Positions 38,900-50,100 of a DNA stretch of 64,000 nucleotides are shown here, piece after piece. Below the pieces are notes generated by a model that was not told the DNA's origin, did not search any database, and saw nothing but the letters and a program-made list of their open reading frames with translations. The stretch spans positions 10,292,001 to 10,356,000 of the forward strand of contig CM082582.2 of NCBI GenBank assembly GCA_040954595.2. The letters are read 5' to 3'. The position numbers were made by a program, and so were the translations under genes. Every line of letters starts with the position of its first letter. The stretch's first letter is position 1. The stretch is from Balanoglossus misakiensis. Taxonomy: Eukaryota > Hemichordata.

Positions 38900-41800
38900 A
38901 TGGCTCATAGTTTAGACAACGCGGACTTGAATCATGGAATTAATGATCACTTGAATGGTGGCGAAGAAGAGGAAGATGAAGTTGATGTCATCACACCTGA
39001 CATTGGAGATGATGATGATTATGCAGATGATGACCTTGACCTACAGGCCAGGTCAGAGTCAAGGTCGCCAGACTTGAATCAGGACGAGGCAGATGCCTCC
39101 AGGCCACAGTGTGCCAATGCTAACAACCACGACAGGCTTGTTTGCAACGGGCATGATGAGAGACTTGTGAATGGCATGGATTTACCTGATGAAGGCATCG
39201 AGGAAATGGAAGATGGCGCGGCCGAGGCTGCTGGGGACAGGGACAGTTTTATGAATGAGTTTGCGGACGAGGACATTGAGATTACAGAGACAAACAGCGA
39301 TTTTAACAACATTGACGATGGCGTCAATTTTAGGCCGTCTGCCTGGAGAGGATCTGAGCAGGAAGATGTTGGTGTGAATGGCAGTGGGATTGTCAACGGA
39401 CATCTGCATAACAATGAGGATGTCTACGGTGATGAGGATGATGATGGCGATGTTGATGTGAATGATGGACACTTGGATTTAGACAGGTTTTTGAGTCATG
39501 TTGATAGGAGGGAAAGGAGGCGTGTAGAGGTGGACAATCATGCCGAATGCAGGCAGGGGAGGAACTGTCTTAGTTTTAGCCGGCAGTCCTGTCCAAGGTG
39601 TCGTCACCACTTGTCACAGAGTGGAGAAGGAAGCGTGTCAAATCATGTAAATGAATATCAAGACAGGGGAAACCCTTACAGTGATCAGCTGTGGGACGAT
39701 CAGGAAGAGGATGAGAGTAATGAAAATGATGAAAACCTTGAAGGCGCTGTTGGCGGTTGTGACGTTGTCAACGACGACGGCAACAACGACGACGATGGTA
39801 ACCAGAGCAACAGCAATGTGGATGCGGATGACGAGAGGGAGCGGGAGGAACCGACTGAGGAGGACAAAATGGCAGCTGACATCATCAACTTTGGCCTCAT
39901 GTATTTCAGAGGGGGCCACCACAAAGTGAAGGACATCCTGAAAAAGGTGGCGCGGTCCAAGTACGCCAACATGATCGACTTCAACAAACTGATAGAGGAC
40001 ATCCACCTCTACGAGCAGAGGTACCGTGCGAAGGAAGCGCGGGACAAGGACCTGGACAGCAGTGGCAGCAATAATGACGAGCACACAGGAGACAACGAGG
40101 ACAGCATTGACAGTCTTGAGAAAGATGAGGACGATATCGGATGCCAGGACGAGGCCAACAACACAGACATGAGATTGAATTACAAGAGGCCGGACGATCA
40201 TAATAATTTTGATTATTTGTCGATGATATCAGAGTATGATAATCCCCTTTCATTTGAGGACAGTGGTGATGAGGTGAGTATCAAATCTTGTATCTTTTGA
40301 AATATTGGTATTCCTTACTGCCAAGCAGTGTTATTATATTCCAAAGAGGGAATCGAAATGCCCAAATGCTGTACATGTAGTGTGATAAAAGTTCCAGTCA
40401 CGGAAAGTTCTGAGATGATGTTTATCTAATCAAGTTTGACGTTTTGTGAATTTCAGAGTGACCAAGATGACAAGCCGGTGACACCGATGAAAGCAGATGA
40501 CGATACAGTATTCCTGTGGACATTTGAAGAGGCAGTTGCCAGACAAGTCAGACAAATAGGAGCCTCAGCGTGTGGTGCTACAGCTGCCATTAATGTACTG
40601 GTAAGACAAATACGAAATAATCACCTCTGTCTGATTTACATTTGCCAAGTTAGGTGTGAAAGTTGTACAATTGTTGTCAAGGCAGAATGTAGGCCATGGC
40701 TAGTTCTTTATTCAAAAGCAGTTTTCTTGAGTTCATGGCATAATCTATGTTTTCATTTTATCAACCCTGCAGAATTGTTTGTACATGTGCCCAGACATCA
40801 AGACTGTGGCGGACACAATACCAACTCGTCTCCGAGCTAATCACTCGCCACTGCCGGAGTACTTATTTTCCCGGAGCATTGCCGGAACAACGCACGAAGA
40901 CTTGATTGAGAGCTTGAGCAAGCTGACGGAAGGCAAGGTTTACGGGAAATTCTTTCCGTTCTATCCCAAGAGGGACGTGGACCTGAAAGAGTGGCTGGCA
41001 GAATGGATGAGAAAAGGTGAGTCTACACTGATATGTAAATAAGATGTAGCTGAAAACAAATTCTGCCTGAAAGGGTGCACTGCAGCATTCTTAGAAATAA
41101 CCTCATGAGAGTATTGCCTGTAATCATAAGTGATCTCCAATCTGTTTGTAGGTGTGGTTCCTATGGCAACACTCAATTTACAGAAAGGACAGGAGCCTGG
41201 ATGGAAAATACCAGACGCTTGGCATCATCAGATGGTGCACGGACTCGGACCGGATGGCATTTACATGACCAACCCCTTGGTGACGGAGAGTGTGGAACGA
41301 CTTAATCAGCAGCTTTGTAGTGACTCCATATTGCTGGTAAGTAGAGGTGCAGCAGTTTATACACGTTTGTCACAGAAAATAATCCATCTTCATATAGCAG
41401 AAACTGACTTATAGTGCGCCACCTATGGTCAAGATTAATATTGATTGTGCAACACCTATGGCACATGGATCAGTCTTATTCTTCCACCATTTGTTTTTTT
41501 CTCCACTCAGATCAGAAAATATGATGTCTTAGGACGATGGAATGAAGAGACCGACCTGACACCTCTGATGACACATCCCGATAAAAGATGGGCGGAAATG
41601 AATGTGTTAGGTAACCGCACTGTGCCTTTAGCAACTTTTGTGATTTTAATGTCTCCCTAACTTCGAAATTGATTTCAGTGTGATGTGTTTTTCACTCAAG
41701 CCACTCCTATTTTCTAACATCTACAGGTCAAGTTGTGAACATGATCCGTGAGAGGACACCGCCAGCCATGGATTATCCTGGATTCGGACAGCAGTCCTAT

Positions 41801-41986
41801 CGTCTGATGACAACTCACATCAAGATTCCGGCAGCCTACAAATCCGGCATCACCTTGTTTGTCAAGACGTCGAAGGAGGACGTTTACAATGAATTATGCT
41901 CCGCTCCGCAATTACCAGTACTTGAACAAGGCGGAGAGATCCGGAATATCTGCGTCGCATCCGGCAGGGTGTGCAGAAAACTGTGA
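38900..41986 (+). CDS. Uncharacterised acidic protein with C39/papain-like cysteine-peptidase domain
   Basis: I do not recognise a named family. The joined exons are 38900-40273, 40457-40600, 40773-41016, 41152-41336, 41511-41610 and 41727-41986, all GT-AG with preserved phase, giving 768 residues. Residues 1-320 are very rich in Asp, Glu and Asn, with a Cys/His group at 217-237 (C217, C223, C231, C234, H236, H237) that could bind zinc. Residues about 320-385 form a non-acidic, probably helical module (ADIINFGLMYFRGGHHKVKD). The C-terminal part has QIGASACGATAAINVL, with Gln491 six residues before Cys497 as in papain-fold enzymes. WHHQMVHGLGPDGIYMTNPL then gives His612 or His613 and Asn628, spaced as in C39-like peptidases. 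No signal peptide or membrane segment is seen, so a cytosolic or nuclear protein is likely. ATG 38,900 is the first in-frame ATG after the acceptor at 38,810. Peptidase activity is inferred. Confidence 0.85.
40457..40600 (+). CDS. C39-like gene, exon with the putative catalytic Gln and Cys
   Basis: A 48-codon exon in phase 0 on both sides, encoding DDTVFLWTFEEAVARQ and then RQIGASACGATAAINVL up to GTAAGA. The hydrophobic helix that follows Cys497 (GATAAINVL, continuing NCL in the next exon) matches the N-terminal nucleophile helix of papain-fold peptidases. Confidence 0.85.
41152..41336 (+). CDS. C39-like gene, exon with the putative catalytic His and Asn
   Basis: The exon encodes VVPMATLNLQKG, then DAWHHQMVHGLGPDGIYMTN and PLVTESVERLNQQL. 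A beta-strand with His, a Gly turn and a second strand ending in Asn-Pro is the usual C39-like layout for the general base and the third catalytic residue. It ends with a leucine codon before GTAAGT. Confidence 0.8.
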
Positions 41987-43560
41987 CAAACTATGGGAGA
42001 GAAGTTCAGTCTTTTAGCTCCCGCCCCAGCTTGCTTGTTGTACATGACTTGAGTCCTCCACAAGATGAACAAAATGCCTTCGCCGGAAGATGTGTCATGA
42101 ACATATCTTTTGTCATGAGAGATTTTGTAAAGAACATGCGAGACTTCCGTGATAAGATGAGCAGTACATCACTGTTGTCCCATTTTCATCACACAGACAA
42201 ATTGGTAGTAAAATATTGTTTATTTTATTTGGTAGCAAGTGACATTGGAATGAAAACAATCTATAACAGTATCAGAGTTGATGTAGAACCTCTGATGCGA
42301 ACGTCTTGGCTCAGAACACCATGGCATTCGTTGAGCAGTATCTCAACTTGGAGGACAGCAAACATCACATCACAGCCTTGTCTGTCTTTAGGCACCTGGG
42401 TCAGCTTGTCACTCGCGGCTGATGTCAGTTTGGATAAAACACCATGACACTGGCTGCAGTCATGTCCACTGTCTTAAGCATACATGATGCAGGGTAAAAC
42501 TGTTTTTTAACCAAGTTTAATTAACAGTCTTCATTGCAAGTTTCTTGTCACTAGTCTAAGAAACATGTGTATGACTTGTTGGGTTCCTTCTCAAGCCTGT
42601 CCAGCAAACTGCTCAAACTTCTGTTCACCTCCACTCCTACTTTCTTGGCAGACTGTAAACAAACATAAAAAACAAATAAGCAATTTGTTTTCTGTATCGT
42701 TTCTACTCTTTGATGATTATCTTACCTCCCCACACTTATAGTGGGCTGGTCTGGTTTGACAGGAGTATTTTGAATCAACAAGACACGACAAACTTCCGTT
42801 AGCGTTCAGTAGCATAACTTCAATATTGTGGCGAGTAAGTCACGTTTCAGTACATGTATTTCAAAGTTCCATTTTTTTGTACTGTTCAAATATTTCTGGG
42901 TATTTTTCCTGTTTCTTATACAGGTGTTTACACCGTGTCTTCTCTTAGTTTACATGGCCAAAAAGGTCAAGGCCAGCAGTCTGATCTTATAAAAGTGTGC
43001 TTGAAGACATTGTGTAGTTTTATGTGTGGGTGAATCACTCTTGGCATTGAGAATTAATACTGGTATGTTTGATAACTCCATAACTAGTCATCTGGTGAGT
43101 TTTGATGGATGCTTGATATTGTACATTTCAATAGAGTTCTCTGCAAAGTTCAAGGATTTACAATTTACAGGATGCATCCATTTTCAACTGCTAGAATGCA
43201 AGACAAGGAGCTTAAAATCCTCAGATTTCATGGCTAGGTTCTGATTAAACATTGTTCTGTCCATGCAGCTGTCAATACCTTGTTTTTGCCAATGCGAACA
43301 AAAGTCGAGGGTCTCCCTAATTATGTACGACCCTGTGGTAGAAACAGGATGAACAACTCTCTTGTAGCGTGTCATGATTCCCGGTCAAACAAGCTTTCAT
43401 TGTTTAATGTTTTCTTAAGAATTCTGTTGTTTTTTTTAACTTCAACATGTGCAATAGTTCTATCTTGATTGATTTTTAATTTTTTTTCTGTATTTACAAC
43501 ACGATGCTTGTACATTTGGCTTTGTTATACAAATAAAGTGCTTGTGTACATTGACAAATT
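41987..43560 (+). other. Probable 3' UTR of the C39-like gene, antisense to EXOSC7
   Basis: The first canonical plus-strand AATAAA after the stop is at 43,532-43,537. Using it gives a 3' UTR of about 1.55 kb running through the antisense of EXOSC7 exon 5 (42,551-42,652) and most of EXOSC7 intron 4. A variant ATTAAA near 43,245 is an alternative. A 158-codon open frame from 41,971 to 42,447 inside it is treated as chance. Confidence 0.35.
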
Positions 43561-45169
43561 CCAACTGAAGCGCCTCTGCTGTGATTGTTTCTGTCCAAGC
43601 CACATCATTCACGAGAACACTCCTGATGCCCATAATCCATTCTGACCAGGCAGAATGTACTATGATTATAGACCAACTGATCCTACCTCCATCATTTCAA
43701 AGACACTTTCCGGATCCAGACTGCCGCTTCCTTCCTTCCGGACGGCAGTGAATATTCCCTTTGATGTGACAGCCACCATTAGGCACGCCAGGCAACATGC
43801 CTCCTCCTCCATGGTGGCATCCACTATGTGCCTGTTTCCAATCTGAAATCAACAAAAGTCACGGTCAAGTTTAAGAAGTAGCACAGTTGGTTTGTCATTC
43901 CCCATCACACAGTAGAACCCATATTAAATCGCTTCCGACCACTTGGTGGCGCTGTTAGATAACCAGACAATCAGCAAATTGTTGCTGACAAGGAGGGCTT
44001 GCAGATACATTTTTCTTACCTTGCTCACTGTCACCAAACATGGAGTGTTTGAAATGTCAATTCTACTGCAATCATGTGGGTCATCGGAAAGTTCTATTTC
44101 TTGCTGTCCGCCATCATCCATAGTAACAGTAACATTTGGAATCCTTAAAAAAGAATGGGAATATTCAATTGGTATACAGAAACCTAAATCACACTTGTCA
44201 ATTTTATCTTTATTGGCCACACCAAAACACCTGAGAAAACACAGTTCCGTACTTTGTATTGTGTAGAGCTGCTTTAATAGCAATAGATACGGCATCAAAG
44301 AGATTCCCACCACACTCCAGTATCACAACATCAATGTAGATCACCCAGCATGTCTCCTTGGGCATAATACACAGGGATTTCAGATCGACTGCATTTTTGT
44401 TGTCGTAGATCCTTTGGATGGTATTTGATAGTTCTGTCGCCAGGTCATCGCCACCTCGACCTTCAAACTCAGGAGCTGCATTGGCTGAACAGTCCACAAA
44501 GAACTCAAGGTACCCTTCATTGGGTCGCTCCGGCTTGGGAGTGCCCATTTCAGCCTTGATGCCGACCAGAATGTCTGTGTTTGAAAGCTTCAGCCTGGCT
44601 GAACCGCTTGTATTTGATACAACATCACATTGCAGTTCCATGATCCGGTACTCCTCGCAGCTGCGTCCATCGGTCCGTAAACCATCCTGTACACAAACAA
44701 GCAGAAAGCACAACTAATTTATGTCTCAAAGCTGAGTTTGGAATCTTGAACATTTGACAAAGTTCCTCCATCAATGTTGGGAGTGCAAGTTTGTTCTCTT
44801 GTCAGAATGCTACCACCTTTTACATTCACGGAATAGCTTGAATGGGCCTTCTTTTATTTTGAAAAAAAGACATTTATTACATTTAACAGATGGAAACTGA
44901 ATGTAGAAGGAAATCATTGGCTGGCAATAGACATTGCCAGTGTACACAAGTACAGAGCGCCCTCCCAGAACACATATATGCCAGTGCAGCTAGCACAGTG
45001 TAAACATCACTGAACACGGTGTGTATATCCATTGCACTCTAATAACTCCTTTGTAAGTTCATATAAATAGTTAAATTGTAAATAGTGGAGTACATTTTTC
45101 AAGCTGACGTACCTGCACTCCGTGTAAAATGAATGTTTTCTGCGCTTCGCTCAACAACACGGAAGCCAT
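42551..45169 (-). CDS. EXOSC7: Exosome complex component RRP42, complete
   Basis: EXOSC7 is a catalytically inactive RNase-PH-like subunit of the six-subunit ring of the nuclear and cytoplasmic RNA exosome, which processes and degrades RNA. Five exons join in phase: 45113-45169, 44253-44686, 44020-44143, 43687-43842 and 42551-42652, giving 290 residues (human 291). The start MASVLLSEAQKTFILHGVQ and the blocks DVVSNTSGSARLKLSNTDIL, NEGYLEFFVDCSA, PEFEGRGGDDL, ECGGNLFDAVSIAIKAAL, IELSDDPHDC and SGSLDPESVFEMME match vertebrate EXOSC7 closely. The last exon (SAKKVGVEVNRSLSSLLDRL) is less conserved, as is usual for this tail. It is head to head with the ZDHHC gene and converges on the C39-like gene. 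Candidate poly(A) signals on the minus strand are ATTAAA at 42,516-42,521 and AATAAA at 42,219-42,229. Confidence 0.97.
43939..43953 (-). promoter_or_regulatory. CTCF-like motif in an EXOSC7 intron
   Basis: On the minus strand AGCGCCACCAAGTGG matches the CTCF core at 14 of 15 positions. It lies in EXOSC7 intron 3, between exons at 43,687-43,842 and 44,020-44,143. Confidence 0.3.
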
Positions 45170-45583
45170 GCCGAAAGACGATTGTGCACATGGACCTCTG
45201 ACGTCATCTAAATAGGTGTGTAATGCCCTCTATCTCATTGTTAAATATTTCTATATCATAAATATTATCTGAACCAATACCGATCTCACACACTTGGATC
45301 CTAGTTTGTTTACACTGGTTTTCACATTGTAGCTCCATTTCAGTGTTACTTTGCGAGGACGTCTATCAGTATACCGGAATTTCACGTTATCGTGACGCCA
45401 GGTTACTAATTGAGTTAGTTAGGGTGTCCGGTGGCATACTCTCCAGCGACAAGGATCCACCGGATCGGACCATTATTATTACATCAGGGAATCGGAGATC
45501 GTGTCGTCTTAAGCGAGCGGATCCTTTATTATTTTTTCTTTCTAAACTGAGTGTGAGTGTACATATATGCTGGAGTGTGAACC
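45170..45583. promoter_or_regulatory. Bidirectional promoter between EXOSC7 and the ZDHHC3/7 gene
   Basis: Only about 414 bp separate the two start codons, which face away from each other. A perfect palindromic CRE, TGACGTCA, lies at 45,199-45,206, about 30 bp upstream of the EXOSC7 ATG. The ZDHHC ATG has a strong Kozak context (ACCATGG). No TATA box is evident near either start. A shared core promoter is inferred from geometry, and the same head-to-head pairing is known for human EXOSC7 and ZDHHC3. Confidence 0.7.
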
Positions 45584-47073
45584 ATGGCCACGCAGCGCAC
45601 CGGGAGTGAACGCGATCGCGAAGCGACTGGTTCAGCCATGTCGAGCAGTCTTACGATAGAGAGCTTGAGGGCGGCCAAACCTGAGTGAGTAAACACTAAA
45701 TTACTAACATACAGTGAATCATTGAATGATCGCGATCGCCGCTTGAAGTTTAAAGCGGAAAATAATGTGTAAAAGCGTTGATGAAGGCAGTAACGGAATA
45801 GTTGCTATGGCAACAGTAGTGGTATCAACCACTTATCACCAACTCTATACAAAGACTGCCATTGTCGATTTCAACTAACCAAGAAATGTACTACTACTAG
45901 CAATATAACCCAGTTACATTGCATTGTACTATATGATGAATCCATGACTCGGAAAACAAAACAAAAAGAGAATAGATGTGCTGTAACAAGATAAATTGTG
46001 GAATGGGAATCTAAGTGGCTTACAATAATGCCAATACATGTATAAGGAAGTTAATAATAAGTAATAATATGTCAGGAGTAAAATTAATCTTATAATAGTA
46101 CTGATTATCAGAAAACTATGACACTATTTATCAGGGTTATTGTTATAGTTAGGTGTAATCAACACAGGTAAAACTATACACTTGTACGTATATACCGGTA
46201 CATGCATACATAGTCATACATGTATGTATGGACTATGTACGTATATACACATCTATACACATGAGCAAGAGAGTGAGAGAGAAAGACTACCATTGAACCT
46301 TGAAGTTTAAAGTGTACAGTGATAACGTCTTTAATTTTATCCTCTTGAGTTTTACTTGAGAACGACATTTTATCACTTGGCAGGCCGACTACTATGCAAC
46401 TAGTCCCAGTCCATCCGGACGCTGAACAAAAAGCACAGCTAGCTAAAAGACACCACCCAGAAGATTTCCAGACAAGACTCAATTACTGCTGCAAGTGTTT
46501 TGGCTTTACCAAACTGATGGGATGTGATAAGACCTGGTTTATACAGGTAAGTGACTTTGCGATGTTAAGTTTCGTATTTTTTTGCATTTTGTTGGTAATG
46601 ATTTTTCTCATCTTCTAGATTGAATCTCCCTGCAACATGTGTTGCTGATCTATTTCTTCAGTGGCAGGCAAGTCATCTCTCTTCATCCATCATAGCTTTC
46701 TTCCGGGCACAACAATAAAGAACAAGCTACCCACTGTGTAAAGTTATCATCTGCACTTGTGTTAAATTGCCCTCATATCAAATCAATAATTCAATATGCG
46801 ATTTCTGTTTTCAGTCTCCCTGGTACAATTTGGCGACAGTTGCTACGAGCCAATTTCCTTGTGCTGTGGCAGTTGCGCTTGTGATCTGTAGTGAAGTAGA
46901 TCTGTGTTTTTTTAATAGCTTTGCAAATAAAACAAGCCACTCAGCCATATTGAGTTCTTGTGGACTTTCCACACAAATGGTCAGTTCACATGGGCATTTA
47001 CATCACTGACTGGCTATTATCTGCATCAATGCATAATTAACTCGATTGTCTGCCAACATGCGCGCACGCATGC

Positions 47074-47104
<31 letters not shown>

Positions 47105-50100
47105 AATTTATGTATATTTCTGTGTATATCGCCTGCTGTTTCTAATTCTAAAAGAACGTTTGCCGACAATTGAATTAGAGTCTGGGTTTCTAAGGAATTA
47201 TCAGCAGCAGACGATATGCATTACATGTATACGTATCCTCTAGGTAAATTGAATTCTGGCCATTGCAACAGTCTTTTGAGGCGACAACAATGCCGTGGAA
47301 TGGATAACAAGTTACAACTCCAGTCTGTACAAATAATTAATGATTCAACAAACTCTAAATCTGTAAGTACAGAAAAGCGGTCATAGAAATCATATCCCCA
47401 TTGGGGTATAGATTTCAGGAAATAGTGAAAGCCACGCACAAATACTACACAGTATTAATCTGACAAATACTACGAACAAAAGAACGGTTTATCACTGAAA
47501 GTACCAAAGTTTTAAGACTTCCAGACTGTGTGTGTAAAGTATTGATGATGAGAACAAAGTCTTCTTTTTCAACACAAGATGAAGAAAAGTCAGCCATTTT
47601 ACATCTTCATAACAGACTTGAGCTGTTTCATATTGAAAGACACAGTTTGCTTCTGTTCTGGGAGCAAAGAAAAAAATAAAGCAACTCAGCATGAGAAAGT
47701 GATACGTTAAATAAATAAATAACTACATAAAAAACTTGAAAGGAGACACTCTATTATTTCAAATTTATTGTTACATTTCAACAAGTCATGGTTATGAGAT
47801 CATAAATTGCTTATACTCGTAAAATTGTGACGTAAAATGAATATTGAAACAGCCATAAAATCATGTGTTTAATATGCAATCATATTTTGTGCCAGAGAGG
47901 CATTCATGTAGAATTAAAAAATGCAGCCTTATCAAACACTGCTGAAATTACATTTAAATGGTAGAGAGTATAATGTGCTCATTTCATCTTTTTGCAATTG
48001 ACATTTGAAATTAATTCTGGTTGTACGTAGGCATGAATATTGTTTTACCATATAGCTTTCATTGTCAACTGCTGCATCACAGGCAAGTTGACATTTCAAA
48101 GCCGCAAAATAGAAATATTGGAATACAGACTCACAAAGTGGACAAATAGAAATGGGAAATTTGACACTGTCATAAAATTACTGTTTATGTATTTCATGTG
48201 ACAACTCACTGGTTCTATAATCCTGCTCTAAACCTATCAGACCTCACAGACATGCCATACACTCTGACTCCACCTGTACCGTGACGTTTTTATTAAAACT
48301 GCATTAATCATGGTATTTTTGAGAGACCGTCGTTTCCATGGCTAATTGAGTATTAATAAGGTTGTTGCTGTGGAGATGTATCCCATGGTGCAATGTGAGA
48401 GCCTGATTAGTCGTTCTTTGGCATTTTGCACACGTGTTGTACCGAAAGAATGGGCAGAGTTTGCGTATGTGAATATCATCGCAGACTCGACCCATTTGCG
48501 GGTGACTCCAATTCACTGATGGTAATCCTCGCTGAGCAATCGTAATCTCAGAGTGGAATTCACAAATTCACAGGAGAGGTGTTGCAAATCCCAGTGCATG
48601 TTTATCAAGTGCGTCCTGTGATGTTTTGATGGCCGTGCATTGATGCACAGAAGAGTGTCAAGGATAATTCCACTACAGAACAAGATGACACACTGACTGA
48701 AGAAGTCAAATGATGATCATATTCAAAACATGTACAGAAAGCATGTGCAATATCTGTTCTTAGGTACAAGTATATGTATTTGGTTTTTAATTATCATCTA
48801 CAGGATGGCAAACCTCTTTGTTTTTTCTCTCGATCTCTTTAGTCAGTAAAATGAATCCACACATGCCAAGCTCAATAAAAATATGAAAAGGTGTTTGTAT
48901 GACTCATTCTGAAAATCTAATTTAAAACCACCTTCTGGTGATCAGCTCGGTTTTTTGTGTGTCATACAAGAACCAATTTGTGGCATTTTGTTCAGAACCT
49001 ATTGTACAGGTTTTGTTACCTACCTACTAGATAGCTGAAACAGATAAATCACTCAATGTCATTTCTTCAAAAATCTCATACTGAATTATTGATGTGTTGT
49101 GTAAAGCTTTAAGTGAGAACCGTGCACTGAGGATTGATCAATATGATCTTCGGTGATGCTGCTTCTGAGTTCCGACAAGTGAAAATTACCAAATAATTTC
49201 ATTCATGTTACAATGCAATCAGCCAATGCAGTTCCGTTAATGCTTCCTTGCCCCATGGTCTCCCAGGCATCTCTGTTTCGGTGTCCACATGTATTCACCA
49301 TCACATTGTTTTGAGATAGAAATGTTGAGCGTTTTCCAAGATGGCACAAAACTGTTGCTATGGGAACCAGTCAGTGAAATTGAGGCAGCCGTGTCCTTGT
49401 TACTGGCATTATTTGTGGCAGGCCCTGCAACATGATTTGCTGCCATGGGCAACATCAGCACAAGGATATTCTATCAAAATTTAAGGGGCTATCAATGAGG
49501 ATTATACCCACGGAAATGTTAACTTTTTATCATGTACTTTATCTCCCGTAAATCTTTTTACTCACGTGAGTCTGATACCCTCTGGCAGAGTAGAAAGTCA
49601 CCCTGCCTTAGTTCCTTTATAGTAGACAGAAACGTACAATGATGAGTATAGCTGAAAATGGACATTATATTACTACAGAAATACCAAAAGAATACATATA
49701 GAATACATGTATGTTATTTTGAAAACCAATCAACTGGTTTATGTGTCTGCATTGCTGTTGATTCCATATCAAAAATTGCAGAAATCCTCCTCTGTGAAAA
49801 ATATAACTACCTGTTCTCGATATAACTAAGTGAAGCCATGGCTTTGAGTATCTGAAAATTTCTTGTCTCATTATGCCACATTTCAGTGTAGATGGCAGAT
49901 GAATGCAACAGCGCAGGTGTTTCTGACATTTCGCAAGTGTGAGTTCTCGGTGGCTGAATTTATAGTTTGAACTTTCCTTTGTAGTTCGTAGTTCAAGATT
50001 TTCCCCCTTTTGAACTGAGAGTAATGCACATCAGAAACAAAATCTGTTGTCTTATTATTTGAGTTGTCTGGTGTTTGGCATCACTGATTATTGCAGGTGA

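Noticed and set aside
39638-40201. Minus-strand open frame of 187 codons rich in Val, Ile and Leu, resembling a membrane protein
   Set aside because: It is antisense to the Asp/Glu-rich coding exon of the C39-like gene; GAT/GAC/GAA/GAG codons read backwards as Ile, Val, Phe and Leu.
41971-42447. 158-codon plus-strand open frame just past the C39-like stop codon
   Set aside because: It overlaps the true C-terminus in another frame and lacks splice signals or family resemblance; taken as 3' UTR.
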